Notes under the pieces: model-generated | What the model saw: the letters and a program-made list of their open reading frames with translations, nothing else | Told to the model about the DNA's origin: nothing | The model's database searches: none | From: an uncultured Erysipelotrichaceae bacterium | Lineage (GTDB): Bacteria > Bacillota_I > Bacilli_A > RF39 > UBA660 | Reading direction: 5' to 3' | NCBI GenBank assembly: GCA_902791625.1 | Contig: CADAWN010000003.1 | Span: 45,808 to 109,807, forward strand | Length of the DNA: 64,000 nt | In this document: positions 1 through 8,861 of the stretch, in pieces | Layout: the number at the start of each line of letters is the position of its first letter | How positions within the stretch are numbered: the first letter of the stretch is position 1 | Program-made: the position numbers and the translations under genes

Positions 1-1
1 A

Positions 2-337
2 AAGATACCTGCTATGATTGAAGCAATTAATACTTATGTAAATAAAGTTAAAAATCATTTAGATGGAATTAAACCAACAGCAGATGCAAATGGTGCATAT
101 AAGGGTGAAGAAGTACAAAAAGCAGTAGAAAACTACGTTAATAAAGTAAAAGAATATTGTTTTAATTTAACAAGTCAATTAAGAGCATTTAACGATAAAT
201 TATCTGATATTGCAAGTGCATATGATAAGAATAAGAGAAAACTTGCTGAAAATATCAATACTGATACAGGAAGTTATGCTGCTGGTACTGAATATAAAAC
301 TGGTACTAATGCTAATGGAGGAACAGTAGGACGTTAG
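2..337 (+). CDS. ESAT-6/WXG100-like small protein, 5' partial
   Basis: The reading frame is open to the left edge (K-I-P-A before the first ATG at 14) and the 13 visible upstream bases hold no ribosome site, so the true start is probably outside the window. The visible part is about 111 residues, helical, with a central Y-K-G turn (NGAYKGEE) where WXG100 proteins have W-x-G, then a second helix and a Gly/Thr-rich tail containing GTEY. The next protein also has a Y-N-G turn and ends in GTEY, so the two look like paralogues. Likely a type VII secretion substrate or partner; this is inference, since no EssC-type ATPase is in view. A terminator follows directly. Confidence 0.6.
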   Translation, partial: KIPAMIEAINTYVNKVKNHLDGIKPTADANGAYKGEEVQKAVENYVNKVKEYCFNLTSQLRAFNDKLSDIASAYDKNKRKLAENINTDTGSYAAGTEYKTGTNANGGTVGR

Positions 338-367
338 TAAAAAACACTTTTAGGTGTTTTTTTTTTG
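338..367 (+). terminator. Rho-independent terminator
   Basis: Stem AAAACAC (341-347) pairs with GTGTTTT (354-360) around a 6-base loop, and the right arm runs into a tract of ten T. It sits just after the stop at 335-337 and separates the first gene from the rest of the locus. Confidence 0.75.
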
Positions 368-438
368 CATTTTTTTTTATAATTATTGAAAGAATAGAAT
401 AAATGTAGTATTATATAATAAGATAGCGGGGTGTGCAT

Positions 439-783
439 GTGGGAAGTGTTAATTATTCATTTAGTTTAAATGAAATTGCTATTAATAATATTATATTAGA
501 TATTGATAACTATCAAAGGAATATTAAACAAATTTTAAATAGTATGGCAGATATATACAAAGATCTATCAAACAATACTAACTACAATGGTAAACAAACA
601 TATTTAGCTAAAGCTAATACAGTTGCAGAAAATAATAAAATAATATGTATTAATTTAGATAATTACAAAGCTGATTTAAATAAAATAAAAACATTATATA
701 AAAAAGCAAGTATTGATGCAGCAGATAAACTAAATAAAGATGCAAGAAATATGTATGTTGGTACTGAATATAGAAATAAGTAG
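439..783 (+). CDS. ESAT-6/WXG100-like helical protein
   Basis: About 114 residues, two predicted helices around a Y-N-G turn (TNYNGKQ), no signal peptide, C-terminal GTEY shared with the preceding protein. Two GTG codons (433, 439) are possible; I chose 439 because GGGGTG at 428-433 then lies 5 bases upstream as a ribosome site, whereas 433 would overlap it. A TATAAT-like -10 (414-419) lies just upstream, so this probably begins a transcript running to 2570. It belongs to a cassette of five closely spaced genes. A type VII secretion role is inferred from the helix-turn-helix shape and from the WXG100 and DUF4176 neighbours. Confidence 0.6.
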   Translation: MGSVNYSFSLNEIAINNIILDIDNYQRNIKQILNSMADIYKDLSNNTNYNGKQTYLAKANTVAENNKIICINLDNYKADLNKIKTLYKKASIDAADKLNKDARNMYVGTEYRNK

Positions 784-791
784 GTGTAATG

Positions 792-1061
792 ATGGAAGAA
801 AACTTAACTCAAGTTATAGAAAAATATGAATACATAAAAACAAGAATGAATTATTATAAAAACTATACACAGTACGCTTTAAATGATTTAAATAAAATTA
901 TACCTATATTAGAAAAAAATAGAGATTCTGTGTGCATAGGAAGTTATTTAAAAGAGTTAAAGGCAATAAGAGATAATATAAGTATAAATAGAAATAGAAT
1001 TATTTATACGTTATTACCAGCTTTAGATATTAAATTAACACAACTAAGAAATCAGTTGTAG
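792..1061 (+). CDS. Small helical protein of the type VII-like cassette
   Basis: About 89 residues, strongly helical and rich in Tyr, Asn and Lys, with no signal peptide or membrane segment. I do not recognise a family. Two in-frame ATGs (789, 792) exist; AGGTG at 782-786 favours 792. It lies 8 bases after the previous gene and 12 before a WXG100-type gene. Its size, helical nature and position suggest a chaperone or partner of the small secreted proteins, but nothing in the sequence proves it. Confidence 0.55.
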   Translation: MEENLTQVIEKYEYIKTRMNYYKNYTQYALNDLNKIIPILEKNRDSVCIGSYLKELKAIRDNISINRNRIIYTLLPALDIKLTQLRNQL

Positions 1062-1073
1062 GAGGTTGATAAA

Positions 1074-1355
1074 GTGAGTCAAATCATAATGAATACTGAT
1101 AAAGTAAAGAGTGATGGACAATCTTTGATGAATTTATCAAAAAATCTAAATGAACAGCTTAATGGTCTTTTTAGAGTTTTAGAAAACTTAGATAAGATAG
1201 GAGCTTGGAAAGGTCAAGCTTCACTATTATATTCAAGCAAAGTAAAAATGGATAAATCACAATACTATGCATTTAAAAATAGTGTATATAAAGATGGTAA
1301 AAATGCATTTGACGTTGCTTCTTACATGGAAACAGAAATGAGGAAGTTGATATGA
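1074..1355 (+). CDS. WXG100-family protein
   Basis: 93 residues, the usual WXG100 length, with two helices and a central W-K-G turn (GAWKGQAS) matching the family's W-x-G motif. The GTG start at 1074 has a strong ribosome site (AGGAGGTTGAT, 1061-1071). WXG100 proteins dimerise as helical hairpins and are exported by the type VII (Ess/Yuk) system. The TGA stop overlaps the next gene's ATG (ATGA, 1352-1355), implying translational coupling and confirming that TGA is a stop in this organism. Confidence 0.75.
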   Translation: MSQIIMNTDKVKSDGQSLMNLSKNLNEQLNGLFRVLENLDKIGAWKGQASLLYSSKVKMDKSQYYAFKNSVYKDGKNAFDVASYMETEMRKLI

Positions 1356-1657
1356 TAGTAAAATATGATAATAGTGCATTAATTAATAAAGTATTACCGG
1401 GAATAAATACTGCAAAAAGTAAAATCTCAACAAGTGAAATGTATAATATAAAAAGCAAGTGTCCAGATGATTTTAATTGTAGAAATTTATTAAATCAAGT
1501 ACTAAATGAATTACAAGCAGATGTTACAAGATTAACAACACTTTCAAATAATATTAATACCAAAAATACTAGAATAACAGTTATAGATAGAAATATTAAA
1601 AATAGACTTTATTCAGATAAAGTTGAGACAATGAAAATACAGAAACCGAAGATATAG
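1352..1657 (+). CDS. Small helical protein coupled to the WXG100 gene
   Basis: 101 residues, helical, soluble, with two Cys (KCPDDFNC) and a basic C-terminus. The start overlaps the WXG100 stop by 4 bases, so the two are translationally coupled and their products may interact. No family recognised. It lies between a WXG100 protein and a DUF4176 protein, so a role in type VII secretion is likely but inferred. Confidence 0.6.
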   Translation: MIVKYDNSALINKVLPGINTAKSKISTSEMYNIKSKCPDDFNCRNLLNQVLNELQADVTRLTTLSNNINTKNTRITVIDRNIKNRLYSDKVETMKIQKPKI

Positions 1658-1667
1658 GAGGAAAAGA

Positions 1668-2570
1668 ATGAAAAGGGAAATATTACCAATAGGTACAATT
1701 TGTGAATTAGATAATAGTAAAATAATAATGATTATAGGATATAAAAATATTTCAATAGATAATAAAAATATATCTATAAAAGATTATGTAGGAGTAAAAT
1801 ATCCAGAAGGAACTTTATCTACTGAAGAATATAAATTTGATAATGAGAATATAAAATCAATATTATATATGGGTTATGTAGATGAAAAATTTGAGAATAT
1901 AAAAGCTTTATTAAATGATGAAGTAGATTATGAAGAGAAAAAAATGGAATCTACATATACATTTGATGAAAATGGAGTTATTACTTCTGAAACTAAAACA
2001 CCAGTAAAGAATCCCTTCTCTGTGGAAGAACCAAAAGTAGAAAAATTAGATGAAGATCCTGGTGATTGGCCAATATTTAAGAATATAGAATTTGATGAAA
2101 ATGGTGTTGTTGTATCAGCAGAGGAGTATACGCCTTCCAATATACCAGATCAATCAGATGTTTTAGGACCAAAATATCAATTTGATGAAAATGGAGTTAT
2201 TATAGGTGTCGAAGATGAAGAAACACAAAATGAAAAAATAACATTAGTTAATGAGTCTGAACCAGTTTATGAGTTTGATGCAAATGGTGTTGTAGTAGGA
2301 GTAAAAGAAGAAGATTCTACTCAAGAAGAACAAACAGAAGCAAGTGAACCAGAATATGAATTTGATGAAAATGGCATTGTTGTAGGAGTAAAAGAAAAAG
2401 AATCTGCTAAAGAAGAACAAACAGAAGCAAGTGAACCAGAATATGAATTTGATGAAAACGGCGTTGTTGTAGGAGTAAAAGAAAAAGAACCTACTAAAGA
2501 AGAACAAAAAGATACAAGTGAACCAAAATATGAGTTTGATGAAAATGGAATGGTTATAGGTGTAGAATAG
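1668..2570 (+). CDS. DUF4176 protein with C-terminal tandem repeats
   Basis: 300 residues. Residues about 1-85 match the DUF4176 pattern known from type VII secretion loci of Firmicutes: ILPIGTICEL, IIMIIGY, DYVGVKYPEG, then a hydrophobic ILYMGYVDE segment. The remainder is acidic and built from about seven copies of a motif like YEFDENGVVVGVKE; the last copies are spaced exactly 29 codons apart. No signal peptide or membrane segment. Ribosome site AGGAGG precedes the ATG; a terminator follows. DUF4176 proteins are thought to be cytosolic accessory factors; the repeat tail may be a binding scaffold (inference). Confidence 0.75.
   Translation: MKREILPIGTICELDNSKIIMIIGYKNISIDNKNISIKDYVGVKYPEGTLSTEEYKFDNENIKSILYMGYVDEKFENIKALLNDEVDYEEKKMESTYTFDENGVITSETKTPVKNPFSVEEPKVEKLDEDPGDWPIFKNIEFDENGVVVSAEEYTPSNIPDQSDVLGPKYQFDENGVIIGVEDEETQNEKITLVNESEPVYEFDANGVVVGVKEEDSTQEEQTEASEPEYEFDENGIVVGVKEKESAKEEQTEASEPEYEFDENGVVVGVKEKEPTKEEQKDTSEPKYEFDENGMVIGVE
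2325..2567 (+). repeat. 87-bp (29-residue) tandem repeats in the DUF4176 gene
   Basis: The string GAAGAACAA recurs at 2325, 2412 and 2499, a period of 87 bases. Flanking bases are nearly identical between copies, each encoding a spacer plus FDENG-x-V-V-G-V. Four more diverged copies lie upstream from about 1957. Confidence 0.85.
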
Positions 2571-2597
2571 AAAACATTTAATTGTTTTCTTTTTTTT
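2570..2597 (+). terminator. Rho-independent terminator of the type VII-like cassette
   Basis: Stem GAAAACA (2570-2576) with TGTTTTC (2583-2589) and eight T (2590-2597). Confidence 0.7.
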
Positions 2598-2610
2598 ATC
2601 ATGATATAAT
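2582..2610 (+). promoter_or_regulatory. Probable uvrA promoter
   Basis: TTGTTT (2582-2587), 17-base spacer, perfect TATAAT (2605-2610). The -35 is weak and lies in the preceding terminator arm. The predicted transcript start is only about 12 bases before the ATG at 2629, which rules out the upstream ATG at 2611. Confidence 0.5.
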
Positions 2611-2628
2611 ATGCTACAGGTGATGTAT

Positions 2629-5448
2629 ATGGATAAAATTATTATTAAAGGTGCTAGAGAGAATAATTTAAAAAATATTAATCTTGAACTTCCAAAGAAC
2701 AAATTAATTGTTATGACTGGAGTATCTGGTTCTGGTAAAAGTAGTTTAGCTTTTGATACTATTTATGCTGAAGGTGAAAGAAGATATATGGAAAGCCTTT
2801 CTGCTTATGCAAGACAATTCTTAGGTAATAGTGAAAAGCCTGATGTAGATTCTATTGAAGGATTATCTCCAGCTATATCGATTGATCAAAAAACTACTAA
2901 TAACAATCCTCGTTCTACAGTAGGAACAGTAACTGAAATATATGACTATTTAAGACTTGTTTTTGCACGCGTTGGAGTGCCATTCTGTCCTAATCATAAT
3001 ATACCTATAACTAGTCAAAGTGTAGAAGAAATGACTAATAAAATAATGGAATATCCTATGGGAACCAAACTAATTATTATGTCACCAGTAGTACACGGAG
3101 AAAAAGGAACTCATAAAGATTTATTAGATGACCTTAGAAGAGATGGATATATTAGAGTTAGAGTTAATGGTGAAATGATTGATTTAAGCGAGAATATATC
3201 ATTAGAAAAAAATAAAAAAGATAAAATTGATGTAGTTATTGATAGAATAGCATTAAAAGAAGATTCAAGATCTCGCCTTTTTGAAGCAATAGAACAGGCT
3301 ACAAAACTTTCTAATGGAAAAGTAGTAGTACAAATCTTAGGATATGAGAAAAAAGAATTAGTTTTTTCTGAACAATATGCCTGTCCATATTGTGAGTTTT
3401 CTCTTCCAGAATTAGAACCTAGAATGTTTAGTTTTAACGCACCATACGGAGCTTGTCCTGATTGTAATGGATTAGGAGTAAAACTCCAAATAGATGAAGA
3501 TATTCTTATACCGGATACTAATAAATCAATTCAAGAAGGTTGTATTAAAACATTAACTGATGATCCAGAAGGAATGGATTATTTAAAATTAGAATGTTTA
3601 TGTAAACATTATAAGATAAAGATGGATATACCATGGAAAAAACTAAAAAGACGCGAACAAGAGTATATTTTATATGGAAGTGACGAAATAATTCATTTTG
3701 AATATTCATCTAGAGGCGGAACAAAATATAATAAAAAAGAGTTCTATGAAGGAATTATCAATAATTTAGAAAGAAGACATATGGAAACTAGCTCAACATG
3801 GGTTAGAGAATGGTTAGATAATTATATGATAGAACATACTTGTGATACATGTCATGGAGCAAGATTGAATGATTCAGTCTTACAAGTAAAATTAGGTGGA
3901 AAAAATATATATGAAGTAACAGAAATGTCTATTAGTGAATTAATTCCATTTTTTGAAAATTTAAAACTATCAAAGGAAAAGATTGAAATAGCTAAACTTG
4001 TTATTAAAGAAATATTAGATAGACTACACTTTTTGTCTAATGTAGGATTAGATTATCTAACGTTATCTAGGAGCGCTGGTACTTTATCAGGAGGAGAAGC
4101 TCAACGTATAAGACTTGCTACCCAAATAGGTTCACATCTTACTGGCGTTTTATATGTTTTAGATGAACCTAGTATTGGACTTCATCAAAGAGATAATGAT
4201 AGATTAATTAAATCATTACTTGAAATGAGAGATCTAGGTAATACATTAGTAGTAGTTGAACACGATACTGATACTATGCTTGCAGCTGATTATTTAGTAG
4301 ATATAGGACCTGGAGCTGGAGATAAAGGTGGATATGTAGTAGCAGCTGGAACTCCAGAAGAAGTAATGAAAAATGAAAAGAGCCTTACGGGTATGTATTT
4401 AACAGGTAAAAAATGTATTGATACACCAAAAATAAGAAGAAAAGGTAATAAAAAATTCTTAAAAATTAGAGGCGCAAAAGAAAATAATTTGAAAAATATA
4501 GATATAGATATACCACTAGGAACATTTACTTGTGTAACAGGTGTTTCAGGTAGTGGAAAGTCATCTCTTATAAATGAAGTACTAGTAAAAGCATTATCAC
4601 AAAAGATATATGGAAGTAAAGAAAAACCTGGTAAGTATGATAAAATACTAGGAATTGATAATATAGATAAAATAGTAGCAATATCTCAAAATCCAATAGG
4701 AAGAACACCTAGAAGTAATCCAGCAACCTATACAGGTGTATTTGATGATATAAGAGAATTATTTACAACTACAAAAGAATCTAAAATGTATGGATTTGAA
4801 AAAAATAGATTTTCATTTAATGTAAAAGGGGGAAGATGTGAAGCTTGTCGAGGTGATGGAGTTAAGAAAATAGAGATGCATTTCTTACCTGATGTATATG
4901 TACCTTGTGAAGTATGCCATGGTACTCGTTATAATACAGAGACATTAAACATAAAATATAAGGGTAAAAACATTGCAGAAGTACTTGATATGAGAGTATC
5001 TGAAGCATTAGAATTCTTTGAAAATATTCCTAAGATAAAAAGAAAACTTCAAGTAATTGAGGATGTAGGACTTGGATATATTAAATTAGGACAAAGTGCT
5101 CCTACTTTATCAGGTGGAGAAGCAGAACGTGTAAAACTTGCTAAAGAACTACAAAAAGTATCTACTGGAAAGACTTTATATGTACTTGATGAACCAACAA
5201 CAGGACTTCATACTGATGATATAAAACGCTTACTTGCTATTTTACAAAAAATAGTAGATAATAAAGATACAGTAATAGTAATTGAACACAACTTAGATGT
5301 CATTAAGACAGCTGACTATATAATAGATTTAGGACCTGAAGGTGGTAACCTTGGTGGAGAAGTTATCGCATGTGGTACACCAGAAGAAATAATTAAGAAT
5401 CCTAAATCATATACAGGAGAATATTTAAAGAGAATAATGAAAAAATAG
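2629..5448 (+). CDS. uvrA: UvrABC system protein A
   Basis: 939 residues, the normal UvrA length. UvrA is the DNA-damage sensing ATPase of nucleotide excision repair; it loads UvrB at lesions. Visible: first Walker A GVSGSGKSS (31-39), Cys-x2-Cys zinc sites (CPYC, CPDC, CDTC), ABC signature LSGGEAQRIRLA, Walker B VLDEPSIGLH, then a second ATPase half with GVSGSGKSS, CEAC/CEVC zinc module, LSGGEAERVKLA and VLDEPTTGLH. The ATG at 2629 is preferred because AGGTG (2618-2622) is its ribosome site and an in-frame ATG at 2611 lies at the -10. lgt follows 9 bases later. Confidence 0.97.
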   Translation: MDKIIIKGARENNLKNINLELPKNKLIVMTGVSGSGKSSLAFDTIYAEGERRYMESLSAYARQFLGNSEKPDVDSIEGLSPAISIDQKTTNNNPRSTVGTVTEIYDYLRLVFARVGVPFCPNHNIPITSQSVEEMTNKIMEYPMGTKLIIMSPVVHGEKGTHKDLLDDLRRDGYIRVRVNGEMIDLSENISLEKNKKDKIDVVIDRIALKEDSRSRLFEAIEQATKLSNGKVVVQILGYEKKELVFSEQYACPYCEFSLPELEPRMFSFNAPYGACPDCNGLGVKLQIDEDILIPDTNKSIQEGCIKTLTDDPEGMDYLKLECLCKHYKIKMDIPWKKLKRREQEYILYGSDEIIHFEYSSRGGTKYNKKEFYEGIINNLERRHMETSSTWVREWLDNYMIEHTCDTCHGARLNDSVLQVKLGGKNIYEVTEMSISELIPFFENLKLSKEKIEIAKLVIKEILDRLHFLSNVGLDYLTLSRSAGTLSGGEAQRIRLATQIGSHLTGVLYVLDEPSIGLHQRDNDRLIKSLLEMRDLGNTLVVVEHDTDTMLAADYLVDIGPGAGDKGGYVVAAGTPEEVMKNEKSLTGMYLTGKKCIDTPKIRRKGNKKFLKIRGAKENNLKNIDIDIPLGTFTCVTGVSGSGKSSLINEVLVKALSQKIYGSKEKPGKYDKILGIDNIDKIVAISQNPIGRTPRSNPATYTGVFDDIRELFTTTKESKMYGFEKNRFSFNVKGGRCEACRGDGVKKIEMHFLPDVYVPCEVCHGTRYNTETLNIKYKGKNIAEVLDMRVSEALEFFENIPKIKRKLQVIEDVGLGYIKLGQSAPTLSGGEAERVKLAKELQKVSTGKTLYVLDEPTTGLHTDDIKRLLAILQKIVDNKDTVIVIEHNLDVIKTADYIIDLGPEGGNLGGEVIACGTPEEIIKNPKSYTGEYLKRIMKK

Positions 5449-5457
5449 GGTGATAAA

Positions 5458-6288
5458 ATGGATAGAGTTGCAATAGACTTAGGATTTATACAAATATATT
5501 GGTATTCAATATTTATTTTACTTGGAATACTTGTTGCGGCAATCTTAATATATAAGGAATGTAAAAAACAAGGTCTAAAAAGCGAAGAATTTACAGACCT
5601 ATTATTTAATACTGTAGTATTTGGAATAATAGGTGCTAGAATTTATTATGTATTATTTAACTTCTCTTATTATTGGAATAATAAAATAGAAATACTTGAG
5701 ATATGGCATGGAGGACTTGCTATACATGGAGGACTTTTATTTGGAGCTTTATATGTATTACATTTTTGTAAAAAACATAAACTTAATAAATTAAAATTAA
5801 TGGATATGATAGTAGTTGGAGTAATTATTGGTCAAGCTATAGGAAGATGGGGTAATTTCTTTAATGGAGAAGCTTATGGACCACTTACTACATATGCTGC
5901 TCTTAAACAAAATTTAATACCAGAATTTATAATCAAAGGTATGAAAATACTTGGACAGTATTATGAACCAACATTCTATTATGAATCGCTATGGAATATT
6001 AATGGATTTATAATATTATTACTTGCTAGATCAAGAAAGAAAATTAAGATTGGTCAAATAACAGGAATATATTTCTTATGGTATTCGATTGGTCGAATGT
6101 ATATAGAATCTTTAAGAGCAGATAGTCTTATGCTTAAAAACTTTAAAGTTGCTCAAATAGTATCTGGAATATTAATAATAGTAGGTTTAATACTAATAAT
6201 TAAACCAATAATTAAGAAAGAAGATAAATTATATAATAATAAATCTACAACCAGAACTAGTGATTATGAAGAAGATATGATATCTTAA
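5458..6288 (+). CDS. lgt: Prolipoprotein diacylglyceryl transferase
   Basis: 276 residues, polytopic membrane protein. Lgt transfers diacylglycerol from phosphatidylglycerol to the lipobox Cys of prelipoproteins, the first step of lipoprotein maturation. Visible family signatures: GARIYYV, HGGLAIHGGLL with the essential His, and GRWGNFFNGEAYG, then PTFYYESLWN. It has a GGTGAT ribosome site and sits tightly between uvrA and yvcK. Likely substrates in this window are the lipoproteins at 28704-29168 and 31976-32962. Confidence 0.96.
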   Translation: MDRVAIDLGFIQIYWYSIFILLGILVAAILIYKECKKQGLKSEEFTDLLFNTVVFGIIGARIYYVLFNFSYYWNNKIEILEIWHGGLAIHGGLLFGALYVLHFCKKHKLNKLKLMDMIVVGVIIGQAIGRWGNFFNGEAYGPLTTYAALKQNLIPEFIIKGMKILGQYYEPTFYYESLWNINGFIILLLARSRKKIKIGQITGIYFLWYSIGRMYIESLRADSLMLKNFKVAQIVSGILIIVGLILIIKPIIKKEDKLYNNKSTTRTSDYEEDMIS

Positions 6289-6300
6289 AGAGGTGAGATA

Positions 6301-7254
6301 ATGAAGAAAAAAGTAGTAATATTTGGAGGAGGAACCGGACTTTCTACTCTATTAAAAGGATTAAAAGATTTCCCACTTGAAATAACTGCTATTATTACAG
6401 TTTCAGATAATGGAAGATCTACCGGAAGACTTAGACAAGAGTTTAATATGCCTGCTGTTGGAGATATTAGACAAGTTATTTCTAATTTATCAGATACTAA
6501 TGATAGTATAAAAGAAATGCTTGAATATAGATTTGAAACTTCTAGTGATTTAAATGGTCATACTGTTGGTAATTTAATATTAACTTCTATGTTTAATATT
6601 ACTGGTAGCTTAAAGAAATCTATTTCTAATCTTTCTAAACTACTTGATGTTCATCACAAAGTATTACCTTTATCAGAAGATAGAAAAATAACATTAATGG
6701 CTACAACAAAAAGTGGAAATATAGTAGAAGGAGAAAGTGAAATAACAGAATGTAATGAAAAAATTGATCACATCTTCTATAAAAAAGAACCACATGTATT
6801 ACCAGAAGTTATTGATGCGATAGGTAATGCTGACTTAATAATATTTAGTATGGGGAGTCTTTATACAAGCTTACTTCCAAATATTATATGTAATTCAGTA
6901 CTTGATGCACTTGATAATACAAAAGCACCTATTATGTATATATGTAATGCCATGACTCAACCAGGAGAAACAGATCATTTTACTGTAGGTGATCATATAG
7001 AAATGATAAATAGTTATTTAAATAAAAGAAAAATAGATGTTGTTATCGCAAGTAATTCTAAAATAGATAAAGTAATTACTAAAAAATATGAAACACAAGA
7101 ACAAAAAGATCCTGTAAAAATAGATAAAAGTAAAATTAATAAGTTAAATGTTGAATTAATAGAGTCTGATATCTTTAAAATAGAAGGTGGATATTTAAGA
7201 CATGATAGTATAAAACTTGCAACGCTTATAATGTATTATTTAATGAGGGATTAA
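6301..7254 (+). CDS. yvcK: YvcK/CofD-like protein (gluconeogenesis factor family)
   Basis: 317 residues, matching YvcK. Motifs: N-terminal GGGTGLSTLLKGLKD, VSDNGRSTGRLR, PAVGDIRQVISNLS, and GDHIEMI near the end. In Bacillus YvcK is needed for growth on gluconeogenic carbon sources and influences cell-wall synthesis; it binds UDP-sugars. The usual partner rapZ (yvcJ) is absent; lgt precedes and whiA follows after one base, so yvcK and whiA are surely cotranscribed. Confidence 0.95.
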   Translation: MKKKVVIFGGGTGLSTLLKGLKDFPLEITAIITVSDNGRSTGRLRQEFNMPAVGDIRQVISNLSDTNDSIKEMLEYRFETSSDLNGHTVGNLILTSMFNITGSLKKSISNLSKLLDVHHKVLPLSEDRKITLMATTKSGNIVEGESEITECNEKIDHIFYKKEPHVLPEVIDAIGNADLIIFSMGSLYTSLLPNIICNSVLDALDNTKAPIMYICNAMTQPGETDHFTVGDHIEMINSYLNKRKIDVVIASNSKIDKVITKKYETQEQKDPVKIDKSKINKLNVELIESDIFKIEGGYLRHDSIKLATLIMYYLMRD

Positions 7255-7255
7255 T

Positions 7256-8179
7256 ATGTCATATACAACAAAGATTAAAAATGAAATAGCTAAAATAGAA
7301 AATACTAAATCAGAGTCAATAGCTGAATTATCTGCTTTTATTAGAAATAATGGTTATATAGATAATAACACTTTATATTTAACTACTGAAAATGAAAATA
7401 TACTTAATAGATTAACTAAGTTTTTAACTAGTTTATATGATATTAAAGTAGAATTAGAGAAGAAAGATAACCTTAATTTCTCTAAGAAAAAGTTAAATGT
7501 TATTAAAGTAAGTGATAAAGTTAATTATATTTTACAAGATATAGGTTATTACTCTAGTAATAATACTTATTTAGAATCTCCACCTAATTATATAGTAGGA
7601 GCTAATGAAGAGATAAGAGCTTACCTTAGAGGAGTATTTTTATGCCAAGGAAGTATAAATGATCCAGAATCTTCTTATCATATGGAACTTCTTGTTGATA
7701 AACCAGATGAAGCAGTATTTATACAAAAGCTTCTTAATATATTTGATTTAAATGCAAAGATATTAACTCGTAATAATGGTTATATGATATATATTAAAGA
7801 AGCTGATAAGATAGGTGACTATTTGAGAATATTAAAAGCTAATCAGGCTGTACTTTATTTTGAAAATATAAGAATATATCATCAAGAAAAAAATATTGCG
7901 AATCGTCTTAATAATTGTGAACAAGCAAATATTGATAAAATCATTCAAACAGCAAGTGAACAGCTAAAATATATTAGTATTATTGAAGAAAATATGGGTG
8001 TTGAACTTTTAGATGATAAAACTAAAGAAGCACTTCTTTATCGTAAAAAGTATCCAGAATCTTCACTAAAAGAATTAAGTGAAATAATATCACTTGAAAC
8101 AGGTAAAAAAATAACTAAATCAGGACTTAATCATAGATTTAGAAAAATAAAAGAACTAGCTACACGTTTAAGTAATTAG
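7256..8179 (+). CDS. whiA: WhiA, DNA-binding protein
   Basis: 307 residues. WhiA combines a LAGLIDADG homing-endonuclease-like fold (about 1-200; note [17 protein letters not shown]) with a C-terminal helix-turn-helix (LKELSEII...[15 protein letters not shown]). In Bacillus it affects chromosome segregation and division; in actinomycetes it is a sporulation regulator. It starts one base after yvcK. Its 3' end overlaps the convergent clpP by 12 bases with no terminator between them, so the two transcripts must overlap. Confidence 0.95.
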   Translation: MSYTTKIKNEIAKIENTKSESIAELSAFIRNNGYIDNNTLYLTTENENILNRLTKFLTSLYDIKVELEKKDNLNFSKKKLNVIKVSDKVNYILQDIGYYSSNNTYLESPPNYIVGANEEIRAYLRGVFLCQGSINDPESSYHMELLVDKPDEAVFIQKLLNIFDLNAKILTRNNGYMIYIKEADKIGDYLRILKANQAVLYFENIRIYHQEKNIANRLNNCEQANIDKIIQTASEQLKYISIIEENMGVELLDDKTKEALLYRKKYPESSLKELSEIISLETGKKITKSGLNHRFRKIKELATRLSN

Positions 8180-8758
8180 TTCTTTTTTTTCTATTATTTT
8201 ATCTATTAAACCATATTCTAAAGCTTCACAACTACTCATATAAAAATCTCTATCAGTATCCTTTTCAATAGTAGATAAATCTTTATCAGTATTCTTAGAT
8301 AATATCTTATTTAACTTATCTTTTAATTTTAAAATATGTTCCGCAACTATTTTTATTTCTGTTGCTTGACCTTTCGCTCCTCCAAGTGGTTGATGAATCA
8401 TAATCTCACTATTAGGAAGAGAATATCTTTTACCTTTTTCTCCACTACTAAGTAAGAATGCACCCATTGATGCAGCCATACCTACACAAATAGTAGAGAC
8501 ATCACTTTTTATAAAATTCATAGTGTCATATATAGCCATTCCTGCAGATACACTACCTCCTGGAGAGTTAATATATAGTGATATATCTTCATTATTAATT
8601 GAATCTAAATAAAGAAGTTGACTTACAATACTACTAGAAGTATTCTCATCAATTTCTCCAGTTAAAATAATTATTCTATTCTTAAGTAATCTTGAATATA
8701 TATCATAACTTCTCTCACCATTATAATCTTTTTCTACCACAACAGGAACTAAATTCAT
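8168..8758 (-). CDS. clpP: ATP-dependent Clp protease proteolytic subunit
   Basis: 196 residues, normal for ClpP. ClpP forms the tetradecameric serine protease chamber fed by Clp ATPases and degrades, among others, ssrA-tagged proteins (ssrA and smpB lie 7 kb away). Catalytic triad visible: Ser97 in GMAASMGA, His122 in MIHQP, Asp170 in [15 protein letters not shown] forms the oxyanion region. Its neighbourhood near yvcK-whiA is conserved in Bacilli. The ribosome site AGGTGAT reads on the minus strand just before the ATG. Confidence 0.97.
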   Translation of the reverse strand: MNLVPVVVEKDYNGERSYDIYSRLLKNRIIILTGEIDENTSSSIVSQLLYLDSINNEDISLYINSPGGSVSAGMAIYDTMNFIKSDVSTICVGMAASMGAFLLSSGEKGKRYSLPNSEIMIHQPLGGAKGQATEIKIVAEHILKLKDKLNKILSKNTDKDLSTIEKDTDRDFYMSSCEALEYGLIDKIIEKKELIT

Positions 8759-8861
8759 AAAATCACCTATAAATATTTTAATGTAAAAACATAAAAAATA
8801 TACATTTTAAAATCCGTCAAAATATGATACAATATGAATAAGATATAAGAGGGTGAAAAAA

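Noticed and set aside
1353..1355. TGA as a Trp codon (Mycoplasma code)
   Set aside because: Trp is TGG throughout, and TGA here ends the WXG100 gene in a normal ATGA overlap with the next start.
2244..2702. Minus-strand Phe-rich frame opposite the DUF4176 repeats
   Set aside because: It mirrors the coding repeats (GAA/GAT runs give TTC/ATC), has no ribosome site and crosses a terminator and the uvrA start.
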